A stretch of 64,000 nt of DNA from assembly GCA_965224015.1 (NCBI GenBank), contig OZ245032.1, forward strand, positions 2,914,001 to 2,978,000. Reading direction: 5' to 3'. Positions 48,784-58,330 of the stretch are shown piece after piece. This DNA is from CBDCVD01 sp965224015. Lineage in GTDB: Bacteria; Pseudomonadota; Alphaproteobacteria; Rhizobiales; CBDCVD01. A model generated the notes under the pieces. That model made no database searches and was not told the DNA's origin. It saw only the letters and a list, made by a program, of their open reading frames with translations. Position numbers and translations under genes: made by a program. The number at the start of each line of letters is the position of its first letter. Position 1 is the first letter of the stretch.

Positions 48784-49735
48784 CACCCTCTCCGTTAAGC
48801 GTCGCCACTGCCTTGGAGCGGCTTTCCTTGAACCCTGCAATCTGGTCTTCGACCCTGAAACCGCGGATGTGCTTGGCAAGGACGCCCTGATAGAAGAGCA
48901 AAGCGCCGGCCCCCACCGCCAGTCCGGCCAGCAACATGAAGGTGGGGCTGGCCATGATGTTCTCGATGCCTTCTGTCACCGCTGCTACCAGGGCGCTGGC
49001 ACCGGTTGCCACGCCGGTCCAGGTGCCGATATTTTCCTGCAAATCCGTGGCGCGGATGGTGCGTGAGCCATCCTTGCGCAAAGCCGTCTCGACATGGGCT
49101 GGGTCTGGGGGCTTTTTGCGCGGGGCGGTAATGGGCGGGGCGGGTTCCGCGTATGCCGCCACGCGCAAAGCAGCCTCGAAGGCGAGCGCATACTCTTTGA
49201 TTAGCTGCCATTTGTCCGTGACATTGACCGTGCGCCGTGCGTTCCGGTAATCGCGCCGCTTATTGTTCAGATAGGCGCCCAGGCCCTTGCCTGTACCGTT
49301 CCAGCGCCCATCCAACATGCCCCGAACCAGCACCCGTGCCGAGATGAGCGGATCAAGCATGTTGTCCGGGTATTTCTCGAGATCAACACCGGCGTCTTTG
49401 GACGATTCAACGTAATTGGCGTGCCAGGTGAGTTGTACGTGACCGCGCCCGTAATAGACGTGGTTGTGCGGGCCTGTCGGTTTGCCGTATTTGCGTCGAC
49501 GCACGATTTTACGCGCTGACGCATCAGATTCAGCAAAGCCCTCGCGCACGGGCACCATGCGCCCGCCCGTTTCGTGATAAGCGGTGGCGAGCACATAGGC
49601 GAGGCGTGTTGCATTGCCATCGCCGTGCGCTTGCCAGGCGGTAAGGACGCACTCCATGCCGACCACCTGAACGTCGTTCAAACGTCCCTTGAACAGGGCT
49701 TCGCGGATATGATCGAAAAAGGCTTGGCGGTTCAT
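48764..49735 (-). CDS. GH19-type endolysin with C-terminal membrane segment
   Basis: 323 residues. AYVLATAYHETGGRMVPVRE (catalytic Glu in HETGG), YYGRGHVQLTWHANY and the KYPDNMLDPLISARVLVRGM block are the glycoside hydrolase 19/chitinase-like core used by many alphaproteobacterial phage endolysins to cut peptidoglycan. After about residue 190 a proline-rich linker (EPAPPITAPRKKPPDPAH) leads to an extra region with one or two hydrophobic segments (TFMLLAGLAVGAGALLFYQG), so the enzyme is probably membrane-tethered. Start 49735 (MNRQAFFDHI) chosen over 49756. Confidence 0.88.
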   Translation of the reverse strand: MNRQAFFDHIREALFKGRLNDVQVVGMECVLTAWQAHGDGNATRLAYVLATAYHETGGRMVPVREGFAESDASARKIVRRRKYGKPTGPHNHVYYGRGHVQLTWHANYVESSKDAGVDLEKYPDNMLDPLISARVLVRGMLDGRWNGTGKGLGAYLNNKRRDYRNARRTVNVTDKWQLIKEYALAFEAALRVAAYAEPAPPITAPRKKPPDPAHVETALRKDGSRTIRATDLQENIGTWTGVATGASALVAAVTEGIENIMASPTFMLLAGLAVGAGALLFYQGVLAKHIRGFRVEDQIAGFKESRSKAVATLNGEGDGESGT

Positions 49736-49756
49736 GGGGGGTCTCCGTTTTGGCAT

Positions 49757-49780
49757 TAAAAAACCCGCTCAAAGCGGGGG
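49757..49780 (-). terminator. Terminator between spike and endolysin genes
   Basis: cccgct / agcggg stem with a 3-base loop followed on the minus strand by TTTTTT. It would separate structural and lysis transcription in part. Confidence 0.75.
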
Positions 49781-49807
49781 TGTACGGTCTTGATGCACGT
49801 TGGTGTG

Positions 49808-51418
49808 TTACGCGGCTTCCAAAGCTTCCAGACGTTGTTTCAGCGCGTCATTTTCCGTGCTTAGCTCCTGCACCGCCTTGACGAGGGGGGCGATGAGTTC
49901 CTCGTAAACAAGAAAATAGCTGTCATCTCCGTTGGCATTGTCTGGCGTATTGAAATGGGCGCTGTGTTGGTGAATCGCATAGTCCGTCCCCGTGGCCTCA
50001 ACCGCCGCCTTGACATCCTGGGCGATAAAACCGACGTGCAGCCGGTCGGCTTTCTTTGAGCCGTCCTTTGCCGGAAAATCACCGACGGCTTTGGTGGGGT
50101 CGGACCACCATGTGCGCCGGTCCGCCTGCCATTTCTCAAAAGCCGCCTGGTGTGCAGCCCTGGCGGCGCTTACACGGGCCTCGTAATCCTCGTCGGACTC
50201 CCCCTCGCGGCGTTCGGGCGTCTCCAATGTTGGAGGTTCAGGCTGATAGAAATCGCGCTTGTCCAGGCGATATTGTTTCGGATGTAACGCGTTGATGAAC
50301 GCCAGACCAAGGGGGCTGTCGGCGATATCCGTTTTGTCACGCGCATCGGAGCGCACGCTGATGGCACTTGATGCGTGCACCTGAATCGTGCGGCTGTCGA
50401 CCTGGGTGTCCGAGCCGATCTGGATAGAGTAATCCGTCGCCGCCTGTGCGTTATAGCCGAACCCGCCGCGATAGGAGCCCGTCGTGTTGCCGGAGAGGGC
50501 GTTCACCCCACTGGCAGTGTTGCGGTAGCCCGTCGTGTTGCCGAAGAGGGCATTCTGCCCACAGGCGGTGTTGTCGCTACCCGTCGTGTTGAGGGAGAGG
50601 GCATTCTGCCCACCAGCGGTGTTGGAGTTACCCGTCGTGTTGCGGGAGAGGGTCTGATAGCCGCTGGCGGTGTTCCGAGACCCCGTCGTGTTGTTGGCGA
50701 GGGCACTCACCCCACTGGCGGTGTTCCGAGACCCCGTCGTGTTGAGGGAGAGGGCATTCTGCCCAAATCTTGTGTTACTACCGCCGGTGCCGGGCGGGTT
50801 GCCGTCCCATTTATCCCCGTCAATATTGGAGCCGTCTTTTTTTGCATAATCGGTGTCGTGATTGTGGTTGGTCGCTGCGAATTCGCGGCTATCTTTGCCG
50901 TCCAATTTATCGCTATCACCAGCCTTGCCTGCCGCCAGAATCGCCAAGACCGCATCGCGATCAATGCCTCCCAGATCACCAAACTCCTCCCATCGCCCCG
51001 CCCGCTTAACATACAGGCGCGTTGCGCCCTCAATATGAGCAAAGTCGCCATCCTTGCCCAAAGCAGCCGTAAGCTCACGGGTGTTTGTAACCGTGTATTT
51101 AACGCCATGCCGACTGATACGGTCAACCGCTTCGGCCAACTGCGTTGACAAGGTGCGCCGCTCGCCGGTGCCCCACTCGGCACCGGTGCGGTGAATGGCA
51201 TAGGCGCCACCATTGACCGCGCCGCCTTTCCAAGGGAGCGCCAGGGTGAGCGATGTGGCGCTGTCGATGGTCTCGATTAACCCAAGCGCACGACCTGCGT
51301 AAAGCGTGTCCCCCGCCTTAACGGTGGCTGGCAACCACGCGGTGCCGGTGCCGGTGACGGTCGTTGAGTTTTGCGCCACCGATATCGTGCCGGCGTTGTA
51401 TTTATCCAGTAAAGCCAT
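49808..51418 (-). CDS. Tail spike/fibre with S74 intramolecular chaperone
   Basis: 536 residues. The N-terminal third carries a short beta-rich domain (VTGTGTAWLPATVKAGDTLY) often seen at the base of phage fibres. The centre has six 17-residue repeats of the type NTTGSRNTASGVSALAN (DNA 50478-50800, 51-bp period), like trimeric YadA-style beta-roll repeats. The C-terminal part is a peptidase S74 chaperone: SDARDKTDI with candidate nucleophile S357, LGLAFINALHPKQYRLDKRD, and RLHVGFIAQDVKAAVEATGT; it ends in a trimerisation coiled coil (LVKAVQELSTENDALKQRLE). The chaperone is expected to cut itself off after trimer folding. Probable receptor-binding protein. Confidence 0.9.
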   Translation of the reverse strand: MALLDKYNAGTISVAQNSTTVTGTGTAWLPATVKAGDTLYAGRALGLIETIDSATSLTLALPWKGGAVNGGAYAIHRTGAEWGTGERRTLSTQLAEAVDRISRHGVKYTVTNTRELTAALGKDGDFAHIEGATRLYVKRAGRWEEFGDLGGIDRDAVLAILAAGKAGDSDKLDGKDSREFAATNHNHDTDYAKKDGSNIDGDKWDGNPPGTGGSNTRFGQNALSLNTTGSRNTASGVSALANNTTGSRNTASGYQTLSRNTTGNSNTAGGQNALSLNTTGSDNTACGQNALFGNTTGYRNTASGVNALSGNTTGSYRGGFGYNAQAATDYSIQIGSDTQVDSRTIQVHASSAISVRSDARDKTDIADSPLGLAFINALHPKQYRLDKRDFYQPEPPTLETPERREGESDEDYEARVSAARAAHQAAFEKWQADRRTWWSDPTKAVGDFPAKDGSKKADRLHVGFIAQDVKAAVEATGTDYAIHQHSAHFNTPDNANGDDSYFLVYEELIAPLVKAVQELSTENDALKQRLEALEAA

Positions 51419-51436
51419 GGTTGTCCTTTTTTAGAG

Positions 51437-51910
51437 TCAGGATGGTGTTTCAAAAACGGCCACACGACATATAATAAAGCTGCTAAACGCATCGAGGGGG
51501 TTGCCGGGTTGAATGCGATTGTAAAGCGTCACCTCATCACGCTTAACGGTGATTTCCAGGATGGCTGGGGTAGGCCAGAATGGGCCGTACACCCCACTAA
51601 ACCGCTGCAATATTCCTACCTTGTACATTAGTGCCCAAATGCGTGGCGTATACGGTAGGCGGCGAGGGTAGCGTTTTGTGAAAGAGCGGGAAATACCGGG
51701 AAGACCGTCTATGCGCCAGCGACCTCTCGCGATGCGCTCGCTGCCACTCGTCGCAGGCGACAAGAGCGCGGTGAACTGCAAGAACGGCGTTATACATTGT
51801 GTATCGGAGGAAAAGCGCAAATCCAGAAAATCATCCTTTCCGTCAGCAATGACGCGGAACTGTGGGTCCGTTGGGCTGGCTGCAATTTCAATTATCGGAC
51901 GTTTTGCCAT
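51437..51910 (-). CDS. Prophage tail-tip-region protein of unknown function
   Basis: 157 residues, ATG 51910 (MAKRPIIEIAASPTDPQFRV). It overlaps the stop of the preceding gene (ATGA type), so it is translated with it. It is predicted beta-rich (FSSDTQCITPFLQFTALLSP, ILEITVKRDEVTLYNRIQPG). It contains a basic aromatic stretch (FTKRYPRRLPYTPRIW). No family recognised. Its position between gpJ and the spike suggests a distal tail or fibre-connector protein. Confidence 0.6.
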   Translation of the reverse strand: MAKRPIIEIAASPTDPQFRVIADGKDDFLDLRFSSDTQCITPFLQFTALLSPATSGSERIARGRWRIDGLPGISRSFTKRYPRRLPYTPRIWALMYKVGILQRFSGVYGPFWPTPAILEITVKRDEVTLYNRIQPGNPLDAFSSFIICRVAVFETPS

Positions 51911-52776
51911 CAACCTGCGCGCTTTCTGATCACCGTATAGCGCACATACGTACCGTTCTGATCGGCGGTAAAGACCAGAGAGTGGTCGTTGTATGTAACT
52001 CGACACTGCCGACCGCTATATCCGAATGGGTCGTATATGTATTCAGTGCGGGCCCTCTGCCGCGCCGAGGAGGATTCCAAAATTACGATTGGCAGGGCAT
52101 TCAGCTTTGGATAACGAACCGTCACTGGTTGTGACGCATTCGGGATGTAGATGGCGCGTTGGTCGAAGATTTGAAAATACGCCCAATCGGTATTGAAGGC
52201 CGTCTGCGCGTCATTGGCCGTGTCCACATCAAACCCAGGCTTTGATATTTTCATGCCCTCTCGCTCCGGCGAAAGCTTGATGCGCTTGATGCGCGTGCCG
52301 GACCGTGCCACTCCCGTCGGCGTCCTTCCACGTTCGATCCAAAACATGTCCCGATGCTGCAACTCGCCATCCACACTATTGATTTGATAAGGAGGGGCGG
52401 GGGACCGTACACCGAATAGATAAACAACATAGATATAATGAGTTGCGGGTTGGTTCTGAGTGGCTGTATCTTTTAGTCTCGAATTCGACATGGTAATATA
52501 CGGTTTTTCAGCATAAATTGTTTTCGTAGTCGGATTATAATATTGCGCGTCGATCATGGGGTAAAAGGGCAAAGCGTTAAAGTTGACCCAATCGCTGCCA
52601 CGCCCAACCCCCGCCTGGTGAATCTCCACCACCCAGTCCCATTCGGTGTTAAAGTAAAAAAGTGAGGGATCACTGTCGTCAGCGGTCATGGCGTTGACGC
52701 CGGGTTTCGAGCACTTTAAGCCTTGACGCCCGTCGCCGTAGTTGCCGAGCACAATGCGTGGGATGCGGGTGGTCAT
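51910..52776 (-). CDS. Prophage tail protein with internal two-fold repeat
   Basis: 288 residues. A motif occurs twice: RQGLKCSKPGVNAMTADDSD...FNTEWDW near residues 17-45 and REGMKISKPGFDVDTANDAQ...FNTDWAY near 172-200, so the protein probably arose by duplication of a beta-rich unit. Further beta strands with many Tyr/Phe. The start ATG overlaps the gpJ stop. Similar GLKxSKPGxD repeats are found in tail proteins of alphaproteobacterial phages; a precise role is not known. Confidence 0.65.
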   Translation of the reverse strand: MTTRIPRIVLGNYGDGRQGLKCSKPGVNAMTADDSDPSLFYFNTEWDWVVEIHQAGVGRGSDWVNFNALPFYPMIDAQYYNPTTKTIYAEKPYITMSNSRLKDTATQNQPATHYIYVVYLFGVRSPAPPYQINSVDGELQHRDMFWIERGRTPTGVARSGTRIKRIKLSPEREGMKISKPGFDVDTANDAQTAFNTDWAYFQIFDQRAIYIPNASQPVTVRYPKLNALPIVILESSSARQRARTEYIYDPFGYSGRQCRVTYNDHSLVFTADQNGTYVRYTVIRKRAG

Positions 52777-55700
52777 GGGACCTCCTGGTACCAGGTAATG
52801 CGCCCCTGGGCGAGGTTGATGACCATGTTGCCATCTGTTGAGCGCAGGATGCCCGTGGTGACTGTGCCGATATTGGCGCTGATGGCTGAGAGTGTCGTGG
52901 CGTTTATGCGGTCCGCATCAATCGTGTTGGCGCGAATGGCCTTGCCGTGAATGGTGCCGTCAATGAACATGTCGCCACTTATACCCACCGTTGGCTGGCC
53001 CCGGATTTGGTACACCGAGAACACATTTTTCGGCGCGCCCGATACGGTTTGCACAACGCGGAACTTGTCGGCCAAAATGGCAAAGTCCGAAGTGGCCGTA
53101 CCATCGGGCTTCTCCAGCGCCGTAACAACTATCCCTGCGCTCGCGCTACCCGCCTGCACCTTGAGCATCCACCGGCTGCGCAGGCCTGTATCCAGGCCGG
53201 TTCGCGAACTCATTGTTTGCTCAACGCTGGCCAAACGACCCCTAAGGCGCGCAATGATCCGATCCCGTGTTTGCGCCTCGGCCTGATCCGCGGTTACGCG
53301 GGTATTGCGCTCTGTGGTAATCGCCGCCGTATTGGTGGCAACGTCTGTTTTTAGCTGCGCAATCTGTTGTTCGCGAGCCTTTGTCTCGGCGACATCGGCT
53401 GCCGCGCGGGTTTTGCTCTCCGTCGTGATCGCCGCCGTGTTGGTGGCAACGTCTGTTTTTAGTTGCGCGACCTGTCGCTCACGGGCTGTTACTTCAGCAG
53501 CCAAAGCCGTAGCACTCGCCTTAGCGGTTTCCTCAATGAAGGCTTTGGAGCGCAGGTCTCCGGCTTCAAAATTGTCCGCCACTTTGACCAGACGGGATTG
53601 CGTTGCCGCTTCTCCGACGGATATGTTCTCCGATATCTCCTCGATGCGCGAATTGATGATGCGCAACTCGTCGGCAAAGCCACCGGTGCCGGTTCCTTGC
53701 ATGATGTACCGAATAGCCGCATCGGCGTCCTTAGAACCCTCAGCCGCTTCCAATGCATCTTGGATGGCTTGATCCAGTTCCGATTTCGTCATCAAGCGCG
53801 TTTGCGCTTGCACAGAGGCGGTGAAGTCCGATTTGTTGTCAACCCCCGCCGTATGCACCACGGCGCGCAGCCAGATCGTATAGGTGGTCAAACCGTCCAG
53901 ATCGGTCGCAACGAACGTATCGGCGCTTGTGGTGCCCGCCATGGTGGCGTCGCTGCGATCCGTTGAGGCCTTGGCAATCCACACTTCGACATGCTTGAAA
54001 TCGGGGTGGGCCGGTGTATCCCAACGTACCGTGATTTGGCCGATACCCCCTTGCGCCGACACATTGGCGGGCGGCGGGGGCTTTACGGCACCGTGAACGG
54101 TGATCTTGGCGGTAATCGCCCATCTCGACACAAAGCCGGTAACCGATTGTGTGCGGGCGCGGAAGCGGTACTCCTCACCTGGAATGAGCGCGTCGCGAAT
54201 GGTGAGCGAGGTACTGGCTGTTATACCCCCGTCCAACAGCCGCCACACGCGGTCAAGCCCGAACACCTCGTATCGCACAGTCTCGATGCGGGGGTCGTCC
54301 GGCAATGTGCAGGAAAGTTCGCCAGCGATATCTGCAGCGGCACCGGCGCGGTGGTTGAGATATTCAATAAACTGCAAATTGGTGGGCGGCGGCAACGGGC
54401 CTGACGGCAAAAGCGAGACCGGTGGTGCGGGGAGCGTGTAGTCCCGCTCAAGGTTCTTCAGCAAGTCCGGCGTGTACTTTACCGCCGAGACCTCCACTAG
54501 CGGCCCGGCGCCATCGTCTTCGATCTCGCGCACATTCACCACACGCCACAGGCGCGGTTGCAAATTGGTGCTGGTCAACATCCACACCGCGTTGTCGGCG
54601 GTCTTAATCGCCAGATCGACCGTGGTGTAGTCGCCTGGTTGCATGTTGAGATCACGAGATACCGGCGCGCCGTCCGGGGTCATGATCATCAGTTTGTATG
54701 TGTGCCCTCGCGCAATAGTAATATCGCGATCCAGGGTCAATCGCGTGCCCGTGTTCGCCAGGATGCGCCCGCTCGCCTGGTGCGTGCCTTGGTAGTGCGG
54801 GTCCGCGACAGCGATCACATGGCCCGGCGCCACCGCCTGGCCGCCCATGACAAAGTGATCAAGGGCGGCGCGATATGTGATCGTCTCGTTAGTCAACTTA
54901 TCGTGCGCCAGATACCAGCGCCCGTGCGCCACGGCCTCAGACCGGTTGGTGCAGCCGACGCGGGCGATCTCCAGGCGCTGCACGCCCACTTGCGCGATCA
55001 TGTCCGCATCCTCAACAACCTCGGTGGTTTTGCGGTAATCGTTGGCGGGATCGTGCCAGGTGACATTCACCACGCTCTTGCGGCTGCCCAAGGGGGTTGT
55101 GGAATAGGCAAAGCTGCCGTCAATTACGTTGGCTGGGGTGACCAACAGGTCGGTATCGCGCGAGACATCGCTGGTAAAGCGCAGTTGGCCGCCTTGCTCA
55201 TACACCATCCCGTGCCAGATTGAGGCAATGTCCTGCAAAACGGCATAGGGCTTGCGTTGGCGGTCAATGAGCCCGTTAAATGTAAAGCGCGGGCGTCTGC
55301 CACCAGCGCCGTCGTTGATCATCTCGTCGCAGTGGCGGGCAATGGTGTAAAGATCGGCGGCGTTCACCCGTGAGGCGTCCAACCCCATGCCGTTATGAGG
55401 ATCGGTGCAGATAAAATAGGCAACCCAGGCCGGGTTGGAATGTTGCGCCTGGATAAAGCGACCGTCCCAAATGCCCGTGTAGGTGCGCGTTTGCGCATCG
55501 TAATTCGCGGGCACCGGCCCGAACATCAGATCCGCATCAAAGCGCGCACGTGGCTCGCCCGTCAAGGTCTGTGTGTTGAATTCCATGCCGACAAGGGCGG
55601 TCGAGGGGTACGTCAGCTTGACGTTCTTGACCTCGGCAATGCGGTCCAGGAATATATCGTTGGCCAACGTATCGCGGTCGCTCACTGGTGTTACGCGCGA

Positions 55701-56306
55701 GACTCTAATGGACCACGGGGCCCCTGTGGCAGGCAAGTCAAACGCGTAGGAGCGGTCAAAAGCCGAAGTGGTTTTGCCACGTATAACCGGGGAGGCAAGC
55801 ACTCTGAACGTGCCGCCGGACGACATCAATTCAACAGTGAATTGAACCGACGTTGCGCGCCTATCGCCATTGCTGTCGTTGACATCAACCAGGGATGGCA
55901 CTCTTATGGTTACGATAACCTCGTCAACATCAGGATCGGTAATCTGGTGCGTCTTGGGCGCGCTGTAAACGATCTCTTGATTGTAACGGTAAGTCGCATC
56001 AACGCCGTCAAAGCCGGTCATATGCGGTTGATCCGGCAGCCCTTTGCGTTCCGTCCAAGAGACGTTCTCGTAGTTGAAAGAATTATCGGCGTTCTGCAGC
56101 GGCGTTCGGTCAATGATAATCGATTTGGCCCCATCAACAAGGCCGCCAATAGGCCCGGCGCAAATAAGGTGCACCGAGCGGACAGTGGTGTCGCTGAAAA
56201 GACTGTTGGGGTCGACCTGGGGAGTTCTCGCGCGACCACCGCCTTTACCTTTACCACCGCCTTTCGCGCCTTTAATGGGCGCGGGAAGTTTCGCGTGAAC
56301 GTTCAT
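52773..56306 (-). CDS. Tip attachment protein J-like (host specificity protein)
   Basis: 1177 residues. The N-terminal Gly/Lys-rich arm is followed by the gpJ core (SLFSDTTVRSVHLICAGPIG, GLVDGAKSIIIDRTPLQNAD, DATYRYN, LYTIARHCDEMINDG, KPYAVLQDIASIWHGMVYEQ, YTPDLLKNLERDYTLP). Fibronectin-type III-like beta domains follow (about 650-850). Then comes a coiled-coil region with an approximately 31-residue unit repeated (QLKTDVATNTAAITTE twice), and a C-terminal DUF1983-like central-fibre domain (AILADKFRVVQTVSGAPKN, FSVYQIRGQPTVGISGDMFI). In lambda this protein binds the host receptor. It is encoded directly after the gpI-like gene, overlapping it by 4 bp. Confidence 0.92.
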   Translation of the reverse strand: MNVHAKLPAPIKGAKGGGKGKGGGRARTPQVDPNSLFSDTTVRSVHLICAGPIGGLVDGAKSIIIDRTPLQNADNSFNYENVSWTERKGLPDQPHMTGFDGVDATYRYNQEIVYSAPKTHQITDPDVDEVIVTIRVPSLVDVNDSNGDRRATSVQFTVELMSSGGTFRVLASPVIRGKTTSAFDRSYAFDLPATGAPWSIRVSRVTPVSDRDTLANDIFLDRIAEVKNVKLTYPSTALVGMEFNTQTLTGEPRARFDADLMFGPVPANYDAQTRTYTGIWDGRFIQAQHSNPAWVAYFICTDPHNGMGLDASRVNAADLYTIARHCDEMINDGAGGRRPRFTFNGLIDRQRKPYAVLQDIASIWHGMVYEQGGQLRFTSDVSRDTDLLVTPANVIDGSFAYSTTPLGSRKSVVNVTWHDPANDYRKTTEVVEDADMIAQVGVQRLEIARVGCTNRSEAVAHGRWYLAHDKLTNETITYRAALDHFVMGGQAVAPGHVIAVADPHYQGTHQASGRILANTGTRLTLDRDITIARGHTYKLMIMTPDGAPVSRDLNMQPGDYTTVDLAIKTADNAVWMLTSTNLQPRLWRVVNVREIEDDGAGPLVEVSAVKYTPDLLKNLERDYTLPAPPVSLLPSGPLPPPTNLQFIEYLNHRAGAAADIAGELSCTLPDDPRIETVRYEVFGLDRVWRLLDGGITASTSLTIRDALIPGEEYRFRARTQSVTGFVSRWAITAKITVHGAVKPPPPANVSAQGGIGQITVRWDTPAHPDFKHVEVWIAKASTDRSDATMAGTTSADTFVATDLDGLTTYTIWLRAVVHTAGVDNKSDFTASVQAQTRLMTKSELDQAIQDALEAAEGSKDADAAIRYIMQGTGTGGFADELRIINSRIEEISENISVGEAATQSRLVKVADNFEAGDLRSKAFIEETAKASATALAAEVTARERQVAQLKTDVATNTAAITTESKTRAAADVAETKAREQQIAQLKTDVATNTAAITTERNTRVTADQAEAQTRDRIIARLRGRLASVEQTMSSRTGLDTGLRSRWMLKVQAGSASAGIVVTALEKPDGTATSDFAILADKFRVVQTVSGAPKNVFSVYQIRGQPTVGISGDMFIDGTIHGKAIRANTIDADRINATTLSAISANIGTVTTGILRSTDGNMVINLAQGRITWYQEVP

Positions 56307-56851
56307 CGGCTATCCACTGTCCTGACTTGCAGCGACACCACATGACCTGGGCAGCGAAAGCGCCCAAAGCCGACGGGAACCGCCGCCCCTTGTCCGGTGG
56401 CGTTGCCAGCGCCGGCATAGAGGGGGTTGTTGCGCTCGTCCGAATTCTCGTTGTCTATGGGGCTTGGTGCCAGCATCATAGAGACGCCGGTCAGCACGAG
56501 GCCCACGCCAAGCTGCATCACGAATGGTGCGAACAGTCCCAGGGCCCCACCGAAAAAGAATCCCACCCCCACCAGAACCGCGCCTGCAATGATTTTCAGG
56601 GGCCCGCGCCCGCTCCCCATAATGTGCGGCGCGATATGGATGTTGCGCCCGCGGCTGCTATCGTCAAGCTGGGTTTCATCAATCGCCGCCTTGCCGTAGC
56701 GCACCACGTAAAAGCCCTCCCGCACCTTGTGCTCAAAATTATCGAAATTGGCGCGCAAAATATCTACAGCCTCGCGCGCCGACGTGGCGACTATGCGGTG
56801 TTGCTTGCCGTATTGCTTACCCAGCCAGCCGTGTAGATAGACCGTAATCAT
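56303..56851 (-). CDS. Tail assembly protein I-like
   Basis: 182 residues. The ubiquitin-like N-terminal domain MITVYLHGWLGKQYGKQHRI...SAREAVDILRANFDNFEHKV and the hydrophobic LKIIAGAVLVGVGFFFGGAL segment, followed by a Pro/Asn-rich linker (LAPSPIDNENSDERNNPLYA) and PVGFGRFRCPGHVVSLQVRT, match the lambda gpI family. The ATG overlaps the stop of the gpK-like gene (4 bp). Required for tail tip assembly in lambda-like phages. Confidence 0.85.
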   Translation of the reverse strand: MITVYLHGWLGKQYGKQHRIVATSAREAVDILRANFDNFEHKVREGFYVVRYGKAAIDETQLDDSSRGRNIHIAPHIMGSGRGPLKIIAGAVLVGVGFFFGGALGLFAPFVMQLGVGLVLTGVSMMLAPSPIDNENSDERNNPLYAGAGNATGQGAAVPVGFGRFRCPGHVVSLQVRTVDSR

Positions 56852-57600
56852 TGCGCAAAACCCTCGTAGCGAACCCAGCAATCCACAAGCCGTGCCCATT
56901 GTTCGACCCCGTCGCGCTTGGAAAGCTTGCCATCAAGGTGGTGCAGGATCGCGCCCTCACCCACATAAACCCCCGCATGGTTGGCAACGCGCGCGGCCAC
57001 TTTGGCGATAAAGCAATCACCAACACGCGGTTTAAGGTCAGGGTCCTTGATAATTTTGAAGCCCGCCGGTTTTAGACCATCGAGATAGAGCGAGCGGGCA
57101 CCGTTCTCCTTGAACCATTCCGCATCGCGCGGGAAAATGGGCAGGTCGATGTTAGAGCGTTCGAAAAACCAGTCGCGAATGAGCGTGTAGCAATCGGTCA
57201 CGTTGTAGCGGAACGCGCGGCCCAGGAGTGGCGGGCGTTTCAACTGATCGCCAAAACCAAACAGCGGCGCACAGCCACCGTTTGTGACGCTGGTGATAAA
57301 CCACGGTAAGGACAATGCCGCCTGCTGTTCCATGTCCGCTTTTGACGGCCAGTCGGGGCCGTTTGTGTGGGAGTGAAAGACGCCGCACACGTCCCCATGC
57401 GCCTCGGCGCGGATATAGTCTTCGGGATCGATAGCAAAATGCGCCGACGGCTGTTCGTGGCGGTTTTCGCAAGGCAGATAGATGATCTCATCCCCGCGTT
57501 GCACCAACAATCCGCACGCTTCGCGCGGATAATCTTTAAGGGCGTGCGCCATCATCGCGTCACGAGCGGTACGCGGGATATCGTCAAGGGTTTGGAGCAT
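56848..57600 (-). CDS. Tail tip peptidase K-like (JAMM + NlpC/P60)
   Basis: 250 residues with two domains. Residues 1-120 form a JAMM/Mov34 metalloprotease: E27 (YPREACG), H76-x-H78 in GVFHSHTNGPDW, S86 and D89 complete the zinc site. Residues 130-250 are an NlpC/P60 peptidase: Cys in YNVTDCYTLIRDWFF, His in VANHAGVYVGEGAILHHLDG. Lambda gpK has this double architecture and helps tail assembly or peptidoglycan penetration. ATG 57600 is chosen since the upstream 27 residues are not conserved. Confidence 0.93.
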   Translation of the reverse strand: MLQTLDDIPRTARDAMMAHALKDYPREACGLLVQRGDEIIYLPCENRHEQPSAHFAIDPEDYIRAEAHGDVCGVFHSHTNGPDWPSKADMEQQAALSLPWFITSVTNGGCAPLFGFGDQLKRPPLLGRAFRYNVTDCYTLIRDWFFERSNIDLPIFPRDAEWFKENGARSLYLDGLKPAGFKIIKDPDLKPRVGDCFIAKVAARVANHAGVYVGEGAILHHLDGKLSKRDGVEQWARLVDCWVRYEGFAQ

Positions 57601-57601
57601 G

Positions 57602-58330
57602 TTAGTACCGGTTTGCGCCGGGGAAACCGCCAAAGGGCAAGGGGCCCTGGCTGCCGAAACGCTTCTTGCAACACGTCTCAATGTGCTTTGAGGCTCTATC
57701 GTCTTGCGGGTTTGTCACACGAATGCCGTGGATGTCGAAGTACTGGGTGCCACGATAAGGACAGCCGCCATCCTGATAGACGAACTTGTTGCCGTCCCAA
57801 GCGCGATAGACCCTATCGCAATGATCACGGATCACCTGACGCGCGGGGACCCGCTTGTGCTCAAGGTCCGAAAATGCTCGCAATTCCCAGGTGACCACCG
57901 TGGCTGTGTTGAGCATGGACACGCGGTCAATGATGAATGTGTCGCGCGAGAATACTTGGCTCGGATCAGCATCGGGCTTGCCGTCAAGAAACCGCTCAAA
58001 AACGCGAAAGCGCGTGATTAGAGCGCCTTCAAAAAAGCGGTTGTCTTTGATGAGCGCCAGGACCGTCGGGTCGATTAGGGACACCGATAGTTTGGGCCTG
58101 GGCGGCGCGCTATCGCCCGCCCTGCCAAAGCCATCCGCCGTGATTGGAATGGGGGCGTAATCGTTACCGTCAAACGTGACCGGCGGAAACGGCTGTGACG
58201 GTGTTGGGTTGTCAGGGCTTTGGGTAAAGCGCAGGATTTGCGCCAGGCCGAGCGGGTTAAGATCAAGCTCATAAAGCACCACCACGCCGCCTGGGTTTAG
58301 GCTTTGCGAGGCTTGCGCGCTAGTGTCCAT
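57602..58330 (-). CDS. Minor tail protein L-like
   Basis: 242 residues. The N-terminal LNPGGVVVLYELDLNPLGLA, then PPVTFDGNDYAPIPITADGF and the FEGALITRFRVFERFLDG block follow the gpL family. Cys at positions 171, 190, 220 and 221 (DHCDRVY, GGCPY, ETCCKK) are in the C-terminal region that in lambda gpL binds an iron-sulphur cluster; spacing differs somewhat from lambda. It overlaps the gpM-like gene by 11 bp. Confidence 0.88.
   Translation of the reverse strand: MDTSAQASQSLNPGGVVVLYELDLNPLGLAQILRFTQSPDNPTPSQPFPPVTFDGNDYAPIPITADGFGRAGDSAPPRPKLSVSLIDPTVLALIKDNRFFEGALITRFRVFERFLDGKPDADPSQVFSRDTFIIDRVSMLNTATVVTWELRAFSDLEHKRVPARQVIRDHCDRVYRAWDGNKFVYQDGGCPYRGTQYFDIHGIRVTNPQDDRASKHIETCCKKRFGSQGPLPFGGFPGANRY

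Noticed and set aside
54558..56345. Long plus-strand ORFs (221 and 316 aa) opposite gpJ
   Set aside because: They are antisense to a well-supported tail gene and show Arg/Gly-rich shadow composition.
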